Source: Aquilaria yunnanensis (taxonomy: Eukaryota > Streptophyta > Magnoliopsida > Malvales > Thymelaeaceae). Taken from it: DNA of 64,000 nucleotides. This document shows positions 35,551-47,227 of the stretch, piece by piece (the first letter of the stretch is position 1; each line of letters begins with the position of its first letter). Where the stretch lies: NCBI GenBank assembly GCA_039654915.1, contig CM077599.1, positions 65,152,501 through 65,216,500 of the forward strand, read 5' to 3'. The translations under genes were made by a program, and so were the position numbers. Below the pieces are notes generated by a model. The model was not told the origin of the DNA and did no database searches. It was given only the letters and a program-made list of their open reading frames with translations.

Positions 35551-36189
35551 GGTGATATCTATAATCAAGTTTCAACCATTACTCATAGAGTTATTAAAGT
35601 TATTCTATGTCCATGCAACAATCAAACGGTAACATCTATCTTATATCTTTAATGCATATGAACCATTTCATGCTCCATATGCAGCAGGGTAAAATGTAAT
35701 GGTGGAATTTGGTTATTTTATATTTATGTATTCATTTATTATTTATAAAAAAAAATCTTACTAACCATTTGATTGTTCCAAGTTAGACGATGTCAGATTT
35801 AAAATTTTGGGTTGGAATTTTAGTCCGACATCATAAAGGGATGATTTTAGGGCGTTTTGGCTTAGTGGGCTTAGAGCAAGACCCGTTGAATTTTCCAACT
35901 AACCCGGTAGACCTAGAAGCTCAAAAAATAGCCTTTACCCAAAGATGACTATCACACTTTTCTCTACTGTTGATTTAAAAACAAATGGCGCAATCCTACC
36001 TGCCTGACTTTCCTATAAATAGCCTTTACTTTCCTTGTAGAAAGGAGGCCATTTTTACAATCATCCTGCCATTCAGAGCTCTCATATTACTACATTTCTC
36101 CTTCACACTCTTATTCGCTTTTGCCAGGCTTTTATTTGATATAAGTTAATATTTTCTTTTATAATATATAAGTTAATACACTCTTTTTT
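35551..36189. other. Spacer with promoter-like TATA element
   Basis: No coding sequence seen. On the plus strand CTATAAATAG at 36013-36022 is followed by a C/T-rich leader-like stretch to about 36130, the look of an LTR or retroelement promoter. No matching LTR was found nearby. Confidence 0.3.
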
Positions 36190-37150
36190 GCTCATCCTCC
36201 TTGTCGGCCCCTAATCATCTCATTTCCCCTTCGTGTGTAACACTTTGCCTTCTTCCACAAATAACCCTCACCCACACTATCTATATTATTCAAAATAGAT
36301 GTAGAAAGCTTCATAGATTGCATATAGTACTTACGGATCGTGGAAATAATCAATTGTACTAAGGTAGTCCTACCAACAAGTGTCAACTGTAGGCTTTCCA
36401 GCCACCTAACTTTTTTTTCATCTTTTCCAAAATGCAATTGAAGTCTTGCTTGTTCTATCCAGTATGTGTGGGAAACACATAAAGCCCAAGCATCTGACCT
36501 TCACTGAAATTATGCAGACCACAACATAAAGATCTAGTATTTATATCAACATTCTTACTAAACAAAATCTTAGACTTGGTGTGGCTAATAGTTTGACCAG
36601 AAATTCCACAAAATGTATCAGCAGTGAGTTTCATGACCTGGCAGTTTAATTCATCCTGAGGCACAAGAATAAGGTCCACAAAAATGAGGTGGGTAATAAA
36701 AAGCTCTGAAACCTTAAGTCCATTTCGTTTACCAATCTCTACTCTATTTGAAAGTTGATCTTCCTAGCAAGAAACTTCATGCATAAAATAAAAATATAAG
36801 GAGACATAAGGTCTCTTTGCCTAATTTAATGGCTAGGAGCAAAATTTTCAGTGATCCCCTCATTTAATAGGAAAGTAAAACTGGTGGATGAGATGCAACG
36901 AATGATTAGTCTAATGATAAGCTCAGGAAAATTAAAGAAATGAAGTATGTTTCTCACAAAATTCAGTTCAAGTTTATCATAAGCTTTTTCGATGTCAATT
37001 TTGGTGAATGATTTGATTATATGTGAATAAATAAATTTTACATTCATATGCTAGATAACATCTTCAAGTTTCAATTGTATATTACAAAAAAATTGAGTAC
37101 TTAGCTGAGCAATTTCACAAGCATGAGTACTTGGCAATTTCTTGAAAGTA
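36190..37150 (-). pseudogene. LINE (L1-type) reverse transcriptase fragment
   Basis: Minus strand. 36826-37047 carries the RT block KIDIEKAYDKLE followed by the FTFLLNEG segment. About 36680-36820 has the region before the catalytic box, where the expected Ala-Asp-Asp is reduced to Val-Asp. 36455-36679 matches the DTFCGISGQ and FFSKNV-type segment after the box, and 36192-36437 has the LTLVGRTTLVQ block. The order and spacing are those of plant L1 LINEs. It is truncated at both ends and frameshifted; no endonuclease domain or poly(A) tail is evident. Confidence 0.8.
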
Positions 37151-37164
37151 ATGAGAAATAAGTC

Positions 37165-37800
37165 TCAAAGAATACAAGCCTCTAGAAAATGATCCCTGGC
37201 CACCCCCACACATTCAACCACAACCAGCTTCCAGTTAGAGTTTGCCAATCTCAGAATTCTTTGATTATAGTCACCATGGATCCTGTATGTGGTCATCCGA
37301 AACCTTAGGTTTGTTACGTTTTCCGTAGGTGACCACATGTACTTTCTTTTCACCCCAAGCGGCACCAGCACAAAATAACCATCATCTTCAACAATTCTAA
37401 AAAAAGTTTTCGGGTTCCCGAGTGGCCTCCAGTGGCAACCTGGTAAAAGTGGCCCCAAATTCACCATGCCCTGCTAAGTGGGGAATAACAATTGTCTGTG
37501 ATTTAAGGAAGATAGAAGATCGGAAATGTTGGATTCATAATGCCTAAAAATTTCTTATATAAAATATTTGTGATATCGAGCTCTTTGGCTTGGTATTTTG
37601 TGCTATTTCCCGAGCCAAAAAGCAGCCTGATTCTTAGAGCATCATTGTATGCCTCCATGGCCACTGGAGTGGCTGGCAGTGGAAACACATACTACTGGAA
37701 AAGCACAATATCATTAGCATCGAGGTTGCCCATAAAGACATTTAGATGTACCATTTTAGTGGTGGACTTGAATTCAACAGGAAAGAAAAGGACTCCATAA
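37165..37800 (-). other. Coding-like stretch of unknown origin
   Basis: Two minus-strand frames (37503-37688 and 37165-37467) have protein-like composition with few repeats: an acidic/aromatic segment including HWRPLGNPKTFFRIVEDDG. They may be one broken gene or the 5' part of the adjoining LINE. I do not recognise the family. Confidence 0.3.
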
Positions 37801-39172
37801 ATGAAAAGAGAGAATTCAAATTTGGGGGCAAAGCAACGCGGGAGCAGAGCACAGTTTTTTCTTTCTTTCTTTCATTTTCTTTTTACTGGGACGTTTCTTT
37901 TTCATTTTTTCTTTTTGTTTTTTTTCAGGGGCTGGGGTGGGTTTGACCGTTTTCTTGGAGTATTTCTGGATATGTCCATTTCTTCTTAATAAAAATTGTG
38001 AATGGTGAATTGCATAATAAATACTTTGTTTATGCATAATGATATCTTCTGGTCCTCAAACTTCAAGATTAGATAATTTTTGTCATTCTATCCTAATAAA
38101 CAAAATATGTCCTAACATTTTTTCTTTCTTTTTTTTCTTTTTACATTTTAGGTCCCTGAACTTGCATGAGTTATAATCAAGAACCCATTTTGTGCTTAAA
38201 TTCTAAAACAAATTGGTTACCAATTATTTTGAAACATGTTAGGTTTTCTAAAATCTTTAAATTGATCATGACTTAGTTTTAAATCCATGATTTTGTTTTA
38301 CACTTTCTTTCCAATGTAAATGTATTTAATATGAAATTTTTTTAATTTTGTTAACTGACCCACAATGAAATGCGTGCCAATTACAAGTATTTACTAGCTC
38401 TTCACTAGCTCACTAGGGCTTTGCTTGAGATCCACAAAACATCAATGAAATTAGTGGATGGCGAGATCAAAGATCAGCGACATCGAAGATTAGTGAAATT
38501 AGAAGAAGAAACAATAAATCAACAACATTGAAGATGTGCATTTGAGAAGGTGGATCATTTCACCTAAGAGGATGGAAGGAGTAGGCAAATGAGGCTAGGG
38601 AGATGGCAGTGAGGGATAAGGAGGGCAAGTAGATTTAGGCTAGGAAGACTAGATTTAGAGGTTTAAGGTTTAGAATTATTAATTCAAAAAATTTAAAAAT
38701 CAAAATTATTACTAAAAAATTATTTGAATATTATTTAATAGCATGTAAGCAATTTCCATCTGATTTAATGGTAAAATCGATGAAAAATTTGGGATGCGCA
38801 ATATGAGATTATGTAGCTCGAGAGGATAAACTTAAAAATTCGGTACCCATTTAGGACATGAAACTAAGGTATGATATCATGGTGGACTTTACCCCATTTG
38901 TCACATAAACAAGTTGAATAGTTAGTGGCAAAATTACTCACAATAGGCAACATTAATGACAATTTTGCTTACATTCTCTCACATTGAGATGATAGTATAA
39001 TGTTGAAGTAATTTACCAAATATGAACATGTTATAAAGATTTTGTAAGAGTCCAAAGTAGTAAAACTTGCAAAAAACATGAGTGATTATTTTATTTAAAA
39101 TATAATTCATATAATTATTGGTTAAATAAATTATTAGCTTTATAATAATACAAGATTATTTTTGACCCGCTT
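37801..39172. other. T-rich spacer with a possible MULE-like MITE
   Basis: 37850-37930 is T/C-rich. About 38040-38890 may be a MITE: its left end (TGATATCTTCTGGTCCTCAA) and the inverted right end near 38850-38890 both carry GATATC plus a GGTCC/GGACA-type phrase. Inverted identity is weak. No gene is seen. Confidence 0.3.
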
Positions 39173-40603
39173 TGTTAGTATTGTGTCCAAAGCCAATCAT
39201 GAGATGATTATATTTTGCACATTGAGTTATGATATTTTATTAAAGCGTCATTCTAATAATTGTGTTTGTTGTTTGTTTCTGCGTAACGTAATCTAACATA
39301 ATTATAACTCTAGAATAATGATATTCTTAAATATCCTTGGTCTAGTATTATTGTGGAGCGGGTTGCAATAATACATAAAGACTAGTATATATGGAGACTA
39401 ATATGAGATATGTAGTTTACATATGGGTACAAGTTGAAGAACTTGTGTATTGGACCGACCCATCTAGAGAACGCTACATGGATCATTCTATAAGTGTCAT
39501 AAGTGTTTCTCATAGTGATCATGGTGTATGTATTCCTTTGACCTGAAATCATCAAGGTTCCCTACAAGTAAGTCACATACTTTGATACTATTGTATGTTG
39601 CTCGTAACTGAGTGAACATAAAAGTGGTCATTGGGTCAGTCACATATCATGCGGAGGGATTTGTATGGTCAAGATAGAATTTATCCTCCTATATATTGGA
39701 GTGATATTTGTGGGCCGCTTGATAGAGTGAGACTAAAAAAATGCATGACCATGCTTGGATGAGTTCATATACAATATCAATGTCATCAGTTTAAGTTAGC
39801 CTACTTGGGAATCAAAAAATCATAAATTGAGTTATACGAGAGTGACACATTCTATGTCTCATGCTTGGTCTTGATATCTTGGACAAATGGATAATGAAAT
39901 ATACGAATAATGATCATAGAGGTTTAATCGAATCACTAACTATCTTGTCACTTGGGTAACAATAATGTGTTGCTAAACACTGCTCATTGTTTTTTTATCA
40001 TAAATGTGATTTATGATCATTACCAATGTGGTAGGAGCCTATAAGGTCACACACTTAAAGCCAATTGGATTATTTGAGTTCATGAGTTGAATTGTTTAAT
40101 TTTGGTTTCATGATAATTTCGGATAAATAATTAGCCCAAAGGTTGAGCCATTATTAAGCCCAAAATTAAACCTAATTGGATTAGGGTTTTGAAACCCATT
40201 AGGCTTGGGAGTTAAGTCTCACTATATATATATCATGTAGTAAGGATTTTCACACCCTAACATTAGCTTCCCAAGAAGGACGAAATCAGAAGGGTTCTGA
40301 TAAGTTACAGCCACATTCTCCTCTTACTTTTCCTTGAAGAACGCAAGCTAGTAGTACGGGTGCAAGAGGAATGTATCTGCCGGGATGTGGTGGAGACGTG
40401 GTAATCCAAGAGGCTCGTATGGATACCATAGAAAGCTTGAACACGTTAACTGTTTAAATTTGTGATTTGACTCAACAGTTGGGTGGAAGATCCCAGCTAA
40501 CAAGGTATAAAAATTTCGAACACCCGATTTACTCTGTTTCACTTAGATCTTAGAAGATTTCGGTTAGTTTCCGTTGCATTTGTTTAGCTCCCGAAACCCT
40601 ACA
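39173..40603 (+). mobile_element. Solo LTR, second copy of the 1247-2662 family
   Basis: 1431 bp, TGTTAGTATTG...CCCTACA, aligned end to end with 1247-2662 and in the same orientation. The flanks CGCTT and TTTTT do not match, so the target duplication is lost or the ends recombined with another copy. There is no internal region beside it. Confidence 0.8.
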
Positions 40604-41707
40604 TTTTTTTATTATAAATTTATCATTAAAATAAATATCAATAATATTAACTTAAAAATTCGAAGTCATAAATTTATGTTCATTAATTAAAATTTTATTT
40701 TATCTTAATTTTAAGTTAAATTTTTTTATGTTATGCTCTTATCATTAAAACGATTTAGCTATGATCAAAACATAAAACTATGAAACATGATATTGTACAT
40801 TTTTAAAATGATGGATATTTTTTTTTGTCATTAAAGAATAATTCACTAATTTTTTTTTATCTCTTATCAATTTAAATTCCAATTTTTAATATGGATAAAA
40901 AGTTTATTTAGAAAAATTTAATTTTAATTTTAGGATTATTGACCAAATTACTTTATTAAACCATAGAGGTTTTCTTTTTTACCTTTACTATGTTAATGAC
41001 AACCAATGTTTTACTTTGAAAAATAATACATCATAAAAAAAAGACAAAATTGTGTTTAATTTATGTTAATCAATGAATAGTTTAACCATTAATGTAGTAA
41101 AGATAAATAAAAAATAAAATAAATAAATTGACTAAAGTATAATCAACCGAAATTATACAAAAGAGGACAAATCATAATGACTAAAATTTTGTTTGAGAAA
41201 ATAATAATGAAGAAAAATAACAAAAATAGTTTGTGGAACAAAAGAGAAAATGTGAAAACTTTAGCTATTAAGAGTTTAACAATTGACTTAATAAACGTTA
41301 AGAAAAAAAACTCTATTTTACTAAAAAAAAAAACAAGCCATGGTGAACTACTATAATTAAATAGGTTTTTAAGTTCAGGGACCAAAATGCAAAACTGATC
41401 AAGGTCATGGTCTAATATGCGAAATGGAAACAATGCAGGGATTACGAATGTGTTTTACCAAAAAGAAATGTGAAACAAAATGACAGTGGAATAATAGCAA
41501 AACAGGTCCTCAAGAAAGCTACTGCCTTTAAAAAATCTGATCAAACTTCCAAAAGAAGCAATTGCGTCTAAAAAAAATTAAAAATACAATTGGCATGTGA
41601 GCGCCACAACCCAAAGGGGCAAAATGGTAAGGGCACTGTAGTTTCTTGTAGAACGAATAGTGGTAGCTTTACGGGTTTTAAAAGTTAGTAGTAATACTAA
41701 AGAAGGA
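40604..41707. other. AT-rich spacer, no gene
   Basis: Very AT-rich. A phrase near 41370 (AAGTTCAGGGACCAAAATGC) resembles the ends of MULE-like MITEs, but no partner end could be paired with it. Confidence 0.35.
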
Positions 41708-42290
41708 GTAAATTTCATGAATGGTCCCTAACCTTTAGTCATTGTTTTCTTTTAGTCCCTAACCTATTAATTGTTCTCTTTTAATCCTAAAGCTATTAAA
41801 AATGTTTTGTTTTAGTCTTAAATCTATTAAAAAAGTTTCATTTTGGTTCCAGTTTGATGAAATTTGTTAACTTAAAGTATTTTTCTAATAACAACTTTTT
41901 AGATTATAATTTAAATTATCCGGTACCTGTCTTACAATAAATTTAATCTATATAATAAATTTTTTTGCAGTTAATGAAACATTCAAATTATTTTTTTCTC
42001 TGTAAATTGAACTTATTTCATTCAGAAAAAAAAATTATAAATTTAAATTTTCTATTTACTGTAAAAAAATATTAAACTATTTAAATTTATTGAAAAATAG
42101 TTACCGAATATTTAAATTATAATTTCAAAAGTTTCTGTCAAATAATTATTTTGAGTTACTGAATTTCATCTTATTAGGGACTAAAATGAATCAATTATAA
42201 TAAGTTTAGGACAAACAGAACATTCAATATATTAAGGACTAAAAGAAAAAAATGACTACAGGTTAAAGACTATTTATGTAATTTACTTAG
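41708..42290. mobile_element. MULE-like MITE with long inverted ends
   Basis: 583 bp. The ends are inverted over about 55-60 bp with scattered mismatches: left GTAAATTTCATGAATGGTCC, right (reverse complement) with GTAAATTACATAAATAGTC after four extra bases. The flanks TAAAGAAGGA (41698-41707) and TAAAGAAGAA (42291-42300) form a 10-bp target duplication with one mismatch. Long inverted ends and a 9-10 bp duplication fit Mutator-like elements. Non-coding. Confidence 0.75.
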
Positions 42291-42300
42291 TAAAGAAGAA

Positions 42301-43470
42301 CTGCAAATTTCTGTTCATTTACGGTAATAGGCCTTGCGTGAAAAGCGACGCAACTTAGACCCTAAAATTCAGCCTGGTATATGTGAGGGATTGATTCAGT
42401 GGGCCGAAACAGGTTTGGCCCGTAAAGATCAGGAAAGTGGCTAAACTTGAAAAAAGTTCGAAATTGTTTTGTTGTCAGCACTTTTAGTGCCAAAAATTTT
42501 TTCGCATTCAATTAGGCCCTAGGAATCTTGATGAGGAAAATAAAAAAAAAAGTTTGGTATTAAAAAGTGGAAGAGGTGGAAAGTAATGAAAACCAAATCA
42601 TAGATAGGAAAATAATGAAAAAATATTAACAATAATGAAAAAAAAGTGACAACAAATCTTGGTCGAAAAATAAAACCTAATTATTAACCTAAGCAAAGTC
42701 CAGTCATGATTCATATTGTCATAGTAGCTGTGTCGAACTTTTGCACAAATGTCAAATGTGTATATTTTGGGAGATGCATGTATGTATGTATGTATGTTGT
42801 TGTTCCTGCACTGCAAAAATATTAGAAAAACTTACAAATAATAAAATATAAAAATTTAAACAAAATTTTGATCTTATTGGTGGCACCAAAGTTAACGATT
42901 TTTTAATATGAAATTAGTAGATATTAGAGAGTGACATAGGTAGAAAATAGGAAAAATATCACTTATATATTATGAATAATTGAGATGAGTCGTGGGTTTG
43001 TCTACTTTTTTCTAGACGTTTCATGTTATACTAGTGAAGTAGCCTCGGTCACTCTACCCTAAAAATAAAACAGTTCAACCATCTTATTGTAACTTCACAT
43101 ATACATACACTGTTGTGAGTAAAGCTCCACTTACATATTTCTTTTCTCAATATTATTTGAGAATATATAGAAAAATATTTTTTTATGTATGAAGAACCAA
43201 GGTATATGGAGAGAGAAGCCTTGTGAATACTCACTAAGCCAAATGAACAAAACACATTTATATAGCAGAAGAAAGAAGACGTTGGAAATAAGATAATGCA
43301 TTGGACCATTGCAAGTAAATCAATGGACCATTGAAAGTAAAGAAAATGATAACCGTTTAAGACCAAAACACATGTAAGGTTAATAAAATCATTAATTTTG
43401 GGCACAAAAGCTAGCAAGGTAAAAATTAGTTTTTTTCCAATATTTTTTATTGAAATAGTATACTCCAACA
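42301..43470. other. AT-rich spacer, no gene
   Basis: No supported coding sequence. A short (TGTA)n run lies at 42778-42796. Confidence 0.4.
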
Positions 43471-43477
43471 ATTTCCT

Positions 43478-43720
43478 CTTGTTCTACACAATTAGCCTAA
43501 CTGGTAAGGTGCAAGGAACACCACAAGGATGACCAAGGTTCAAGTAGCGGTGGTGGCGCATTGTCCTCTAGCCTTGGCTCTTTATAGTGGCAAAATACAG
43601 TCGAGATCCTTCAATTTACGTGCAGCAACCATTCCTCCCTAACTTTCTTATTGTACTCTTGTGATCCCTATACTTGTAATGCTTTTGAATACAAAAATAA
43701 ATAAATAAATAATTCCCTCT
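43478..43720 (+). mobile_element. Possible tRNA-derived SINE
   Basis: TTAGCCTAACTGGTAAGG at about 43492 resembles a Pol III A box and AAGGTTCAAGTAG at about 43538 a B box, about 45 bp apart. A non-repeated body follows, then a short A-rich tail of AAATA repeats near 43686-43712. This is the order of a plant SINE. No flanking duplication was found, so limits are approximate. Confidence 0.45.
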
Positions 43721-44012
43721 CCATTTTAATAAGAAGAACAAAGTAATATATAGATAAATAAAGATAGTTTATTATGCATAATAAAGGTGGTGATACTTTG
43801 AACATTTACTTAGTGAGTTAGCTCCCTTGTTCCACAACCAATAGTGGTACTGTTGACACCCAATTTCATTTGACCCTTAAAATTTTTTTTAAAAAAAAGA
43901 AAATTTAATTTATTATTATTATTAAAAAAAAAGAGAGAAAAGAGAAGAAGAAATTTTTAAAAAAAAAAAATTAATTAAATAGTTTATGGGGCATTTTGTT
44001 ATATAGGGTTTG

Positions 44013-44015
<3 letters not shown>

Positions 44016-44105
<90 letters not shown>
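44016..44105. repeat. (AT)n microsatellite, about 90 bp
   Basis: An almost pure TA repeat of about 45 units; it accounts for the run of Tyr-Ile codons in the overlapping frame. Confidence 0.95.
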
Positions 44106-44107
<2 letters not shown>

Positions 44108-44453
44108 ATATGTGTGTATAAAATATAAAAGAAAAAAAAATTGACAAAAATAAGAAGTTTGGGGTAAATCTGACTTAAATGATAAGTTTGGGAAGAATCT
44201 GACGAAATATGGGAATTTCAGGGAAATTTCGTAATTTTTCGCGTCATTTTTGGGCCAAGCAGACAGTTTTGGGTCAAATTGACAGAACAGACAAATTTGG
44301 GCCAATCAGTAATTTCTCGGAAAATATGGGACCAGACAGTAGTCAAATAAACCTGAAGGACTAAAAATATCATTCTTACCAAATTATGTTTTTAATCTTT
44401 TTTTAATTAAATTTCGAATTTTTTTTAATTTAAGGAATCCAATGCTCCTGCAC

Positions 44454-44463
44454 CTATAAATAG
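44454..44463 (+). promoter_or_regulatory. TATA box of the long LTR
   Basis: CTATAAATAG lies 600 bp into the unit and is followed by a leader-like stretch and then the C/T-rich tract. Function inferred from position. Confidence 0.5.
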
Positions 44464-44589
44464 GGGTCCAAACCTGCAAATAAAGAACGAAAAAATCAAG
44501 ATTAGAGCTCCTAAATAAAAAAAGTAAAAACTGTAGCTTAGTCCCTGCCTCTCCTCCCTTCTCTAAAAAAAAATCCTAAAACTTCTGTT

Positions 44590-44960
44590 TGAGACCCCTC
44601 TTTCTCTCCGTCACCGTTTTCTTTTCTCTCTCTCTCCCGTTACCCTTTCCCTTCTCCTCCGTCTCGCCGGACCTCCTCTCCTCTCTCTTCTCCTCCTTTC
44701 TTCCTCCACCTCCACGGCCCGCCTTCTCTCTTCCCTCTCTCCCCCTCCGTTTCAGCCTCCCTCCTCCTTTTCGGTCACCATCTCTCTTCCCTCTCTCCCC
44801 TTCCGTTTCGGTCTCCCTCTTCCTCTCTCTCTCTGCCTCGCCTCCCTCTCTCTCCACCGCCAGCTACCTCCATCCTCCTCCCTCTCTCCGCCTCGCCTTC
44901 GCCTCCCTCTCTCTCCTCCTCCGCCTCACGCCTTCTCCTCCTCTCTCTCTCTCTCCACCG
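44590..44960. repeat. Polypyrimidine tract (CTCTCC-rich)
   Basis: About 370 bp almost all C and T on the plus strand. Open frames on both strands (Ser/Pro/Leu-rich on plus, Arg/Glu/Gly-rich on minus) are products of this bias. Confidence 0.9.
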
Positions 44961-45284
44961 TCCCGCCGCGCCGTTCCCCCTTTTGCTACGTCGCCGCCTC
45001 CGCCTCGCTTTGCTTGCCGCGCCCTCGCCGCCGTCGCAGACGCCCCAGCTGCTGTGCGCCACAGTCGCCGTCGCTGCCGTCGCTGGAAAAGAGGGAGAAT
45101 TTGAATTTTTCAACTCTTTAGGTAAAACTCTTCTTTAATTCTTCATATTCTTATATTATTTCATTCAAGTCACTAACTTTGTTTTTTATTTTTGCAGAAC
45201 TAACAATAAACTCTTAAGTGTTTATTTATTTATTTCTTCTTTGTTGTTATTTTTTTCATGGAAGGTTATACCTCATACTTTTAT

Positions 45285-46090
45285 GTGGATGGCCAAAAAG
45301 CCCCCACTTTATTTTTTATTTATTTCTTTTATTTATTGTCATTTTATTTTTCTTTATTTACTTTATGCACTTTTTATTTTTAAAAGTGGATGGCCAAAAC
45401 GCCCCACTTTCTTTATTTATTTATTTTCCTGCAATTATTTACTTTATGCAATTTTATTTTTTTACGTAGACGGCTAACAGCCCCACTTTTCTTTATTTAT
45501 TTAATTTTCTGCAATTATTTACTTTATGCACTTTTATTTTTTTTTTTACGTGGACGGCTAAAAGCTCTATTTTTCTTTATTTATTTAATTTTCTACAATT
45601 ATTTACTTTATGCACTTTTAATTTTTTACGTGGACGGCTAAAAGCCCAACTTCTCTTTATTTATTTAATTTTATGTAATTATTTACTTTATGCACTTTTA
45701 TTTTTTTTACGTGGACGGCTAAAAGCCCCACTTTTCTTTATTTATTTACTTTTCTGCAAATATTTACTTTATTCACTTTTATTTTTTACGTGGATGGCTA
45801 AACGTCCCACTTTATTTATTTATTTATTTTTCTGCATTTATTTACTTTATGTACCTTTTTTTTATTTTTCACGTGGATGGCTAAACGCCTCATTTTATTT
45901 ATTTATCTTTATTTATTTATTTATTTTCTACACTTTATTTATTTCTTTATTTAATTTCTGCACTTTACTTATTTACTTTTTCTGCATTTTATTTTTACGT
46001 GGATGGTTAAACGCCCCCACTTTATTTATTTTTTTATTTATTTACTTTTTCACAATTTTATTTTTTTTATGTGAATGATTAACCTTATTT
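45285..46090 (+). repeat. Tandem array, about 80-bp unit, nine to ten copies
   Basis: Each unit carries the core GTGGACGGCTAAAAGCCCCAC (start points near 45285, 45387, 45466, 45551, 45630, 45712, 45791, 45872, 46000) followed by a TTTATTTATTT-rich spacer. Spacing is mostly 79-85 bp, with longer gaps at the first and eighth steps. Confidence 0.85.
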
Positions 46091-46424
46091 TACTTATTTA
46101 CCATTTTTTTTATGGCTAGTCAAAAGTCTATCTTATTTTTTTATTACAACCAAGCCCCCGTCCTTTATTTCCTTCATCCTTTTAAACATTAATTGGAATT
46201 CTAAGGCTTCTTTTTTATTTATTTATTATTATTTCCTTTAAATAAAAAAATCTAACCTTTTATTCCTTTTATCAAAAACATTTTTTTAAAAAAAATCATA
46301 ATCAGACGATCCAATAAAAATTAATGGTTTTAAATATTTTTTTAGACCTAAGGATTAGATAATTACTTTTAAAATATATATATATAAATAAAAATATAAT
46401 TAAAAAATAATACTAAGACCGTTA

Positions 46425-46860
46425 AAAATCCGTATTTGGATAATTCATTAAAAAAATTAATTATTTATGACAAAAAAAATTAATAATTAATCAAATATTT
46501 TTTTTTTAAATTCCATATCCGGGTGATTCGATAGGATCCATGATTTGGAAAATATCAAATTTTTAATAAAAAAATGAAGAAAAATTAAGTACCAAGATTA
46601 AACAAAATCCATATTCGGATAATTCGACAGAATTTATGATATGGATTAATAATTAATTAAAATATTTAACAATAAAAAAAATTAAATTTCATTAAATTCC
46701 GTATCCGGGTGATTCGATAGAATCTATGGTTCGGAAATATCAAATTTATTATAAAAAATTTATACAAATTAATTACCAGAAAATTTTAGAAGTCCGCATT
46801 AATCTAAAAATTCACATTTGGATGATTCAGTTAAAATTTCGGGTTTTGAAAATTAACTGA
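46425..46860 (+). repeat. Diverged tandem array, about 92-bp unit
   Basis: The core TATCCGGGTGATTCGATAG recurs in changed form near 46425, 46513, 46607, 46699 and 46812, each followed by a TATGG/TTTGG phrase and an A/T-rich spacer. Confidence 0.7.
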
Positions 46861-46991
46861 AATTATTTAAAAGCAAGCAAAACAAAATTAAAATCAACTA
46901 AGATACCAATTTTGGGCGTTAAAATAGAGTTATTTAAACGTAACCGTACTCCCAAACCATGAAAGGCTAAAGTGTCATGTGTTGGAGCATG

Positions 46992-47000
46992 ACTCCCACT
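46992..47000 (-). promoter_or_regulatory. Polypurine tract of the Copia element
   Basis: AGTGGGAGT on the minus strand, preceded by TTTA, the usual second-strand primer just before a Copia 3' LTR. The sequence following it does not match the 5' LTR start. Confidence 0.6.
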
Positions 47001-47227
47001 TAAATGTACCATTCATTTAAGTCTTTAGCCAGTCTCATCCTTAATCTTACACAAAGATCAAGGGCGAATGACTCGTGTGAGAAAGTCATTCTCTACCTAT
47101 GTTTGACATGTTCATTTGTTCGTTGTGTTTTCTAAAATTGAACTGATTATTTCATAAAATAATCTATATTATCACAAAAATAATACTTAACATGTGTGAC
47201 ACCAAAGAGGTGAAGTACATCCAACAT

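Larger units (their letters stand above)
43851..46924 (+). mobile_element. Very long LTR-like unit (about 3.07 kb), Gypsy-type
   Basis: Starts TGTTGACACCCAATTT and ends ATTTTGGGCGTTAAAA; the end is an imperfect inverse of the start, as in LTRs of Tat/Ogre-like Gypsy elements. Inside, in order: (AT)n at 44016-44105, a TATA box at 44454-44463, a polypyrimidine tract 44590-44960, and two tandem arrays (45285-46090 and 46425-46860). No primer site follows and no target duplication is clear, so it is a solo LTR or a fragment. Lineage is inferred. Confidence 0.5.

Noticed and set aside
37816..38037. A Lys-rich minus-strand frame
   Set aside because: Low-complexity translation of a T/C-rich tract.
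1247..40603. The two similar LTRs as ends of one giant element
   Set aside because: The first has its own 5-bp target duplication and an empty site in the other viral arm, so it is a separate insertion.
43922..44305. A 127-codon minus-strand frame
   Set aside because: Its middle is an (AT)n microsatellite giving Tyr-Ile repeats.
44589..45104. A 171-codon plus-strand frame and long antisense frames
   Set aside because: They lie in a C/T-only tract; composition explains the open frames. No domain, no splice or start support.
45241..46078. Plus-strand frames rich in Phe/Leu/Tyr that look like membrane proteins
   Set aside because: They are translations of the 80-bp tandem array with T-rich spacers.
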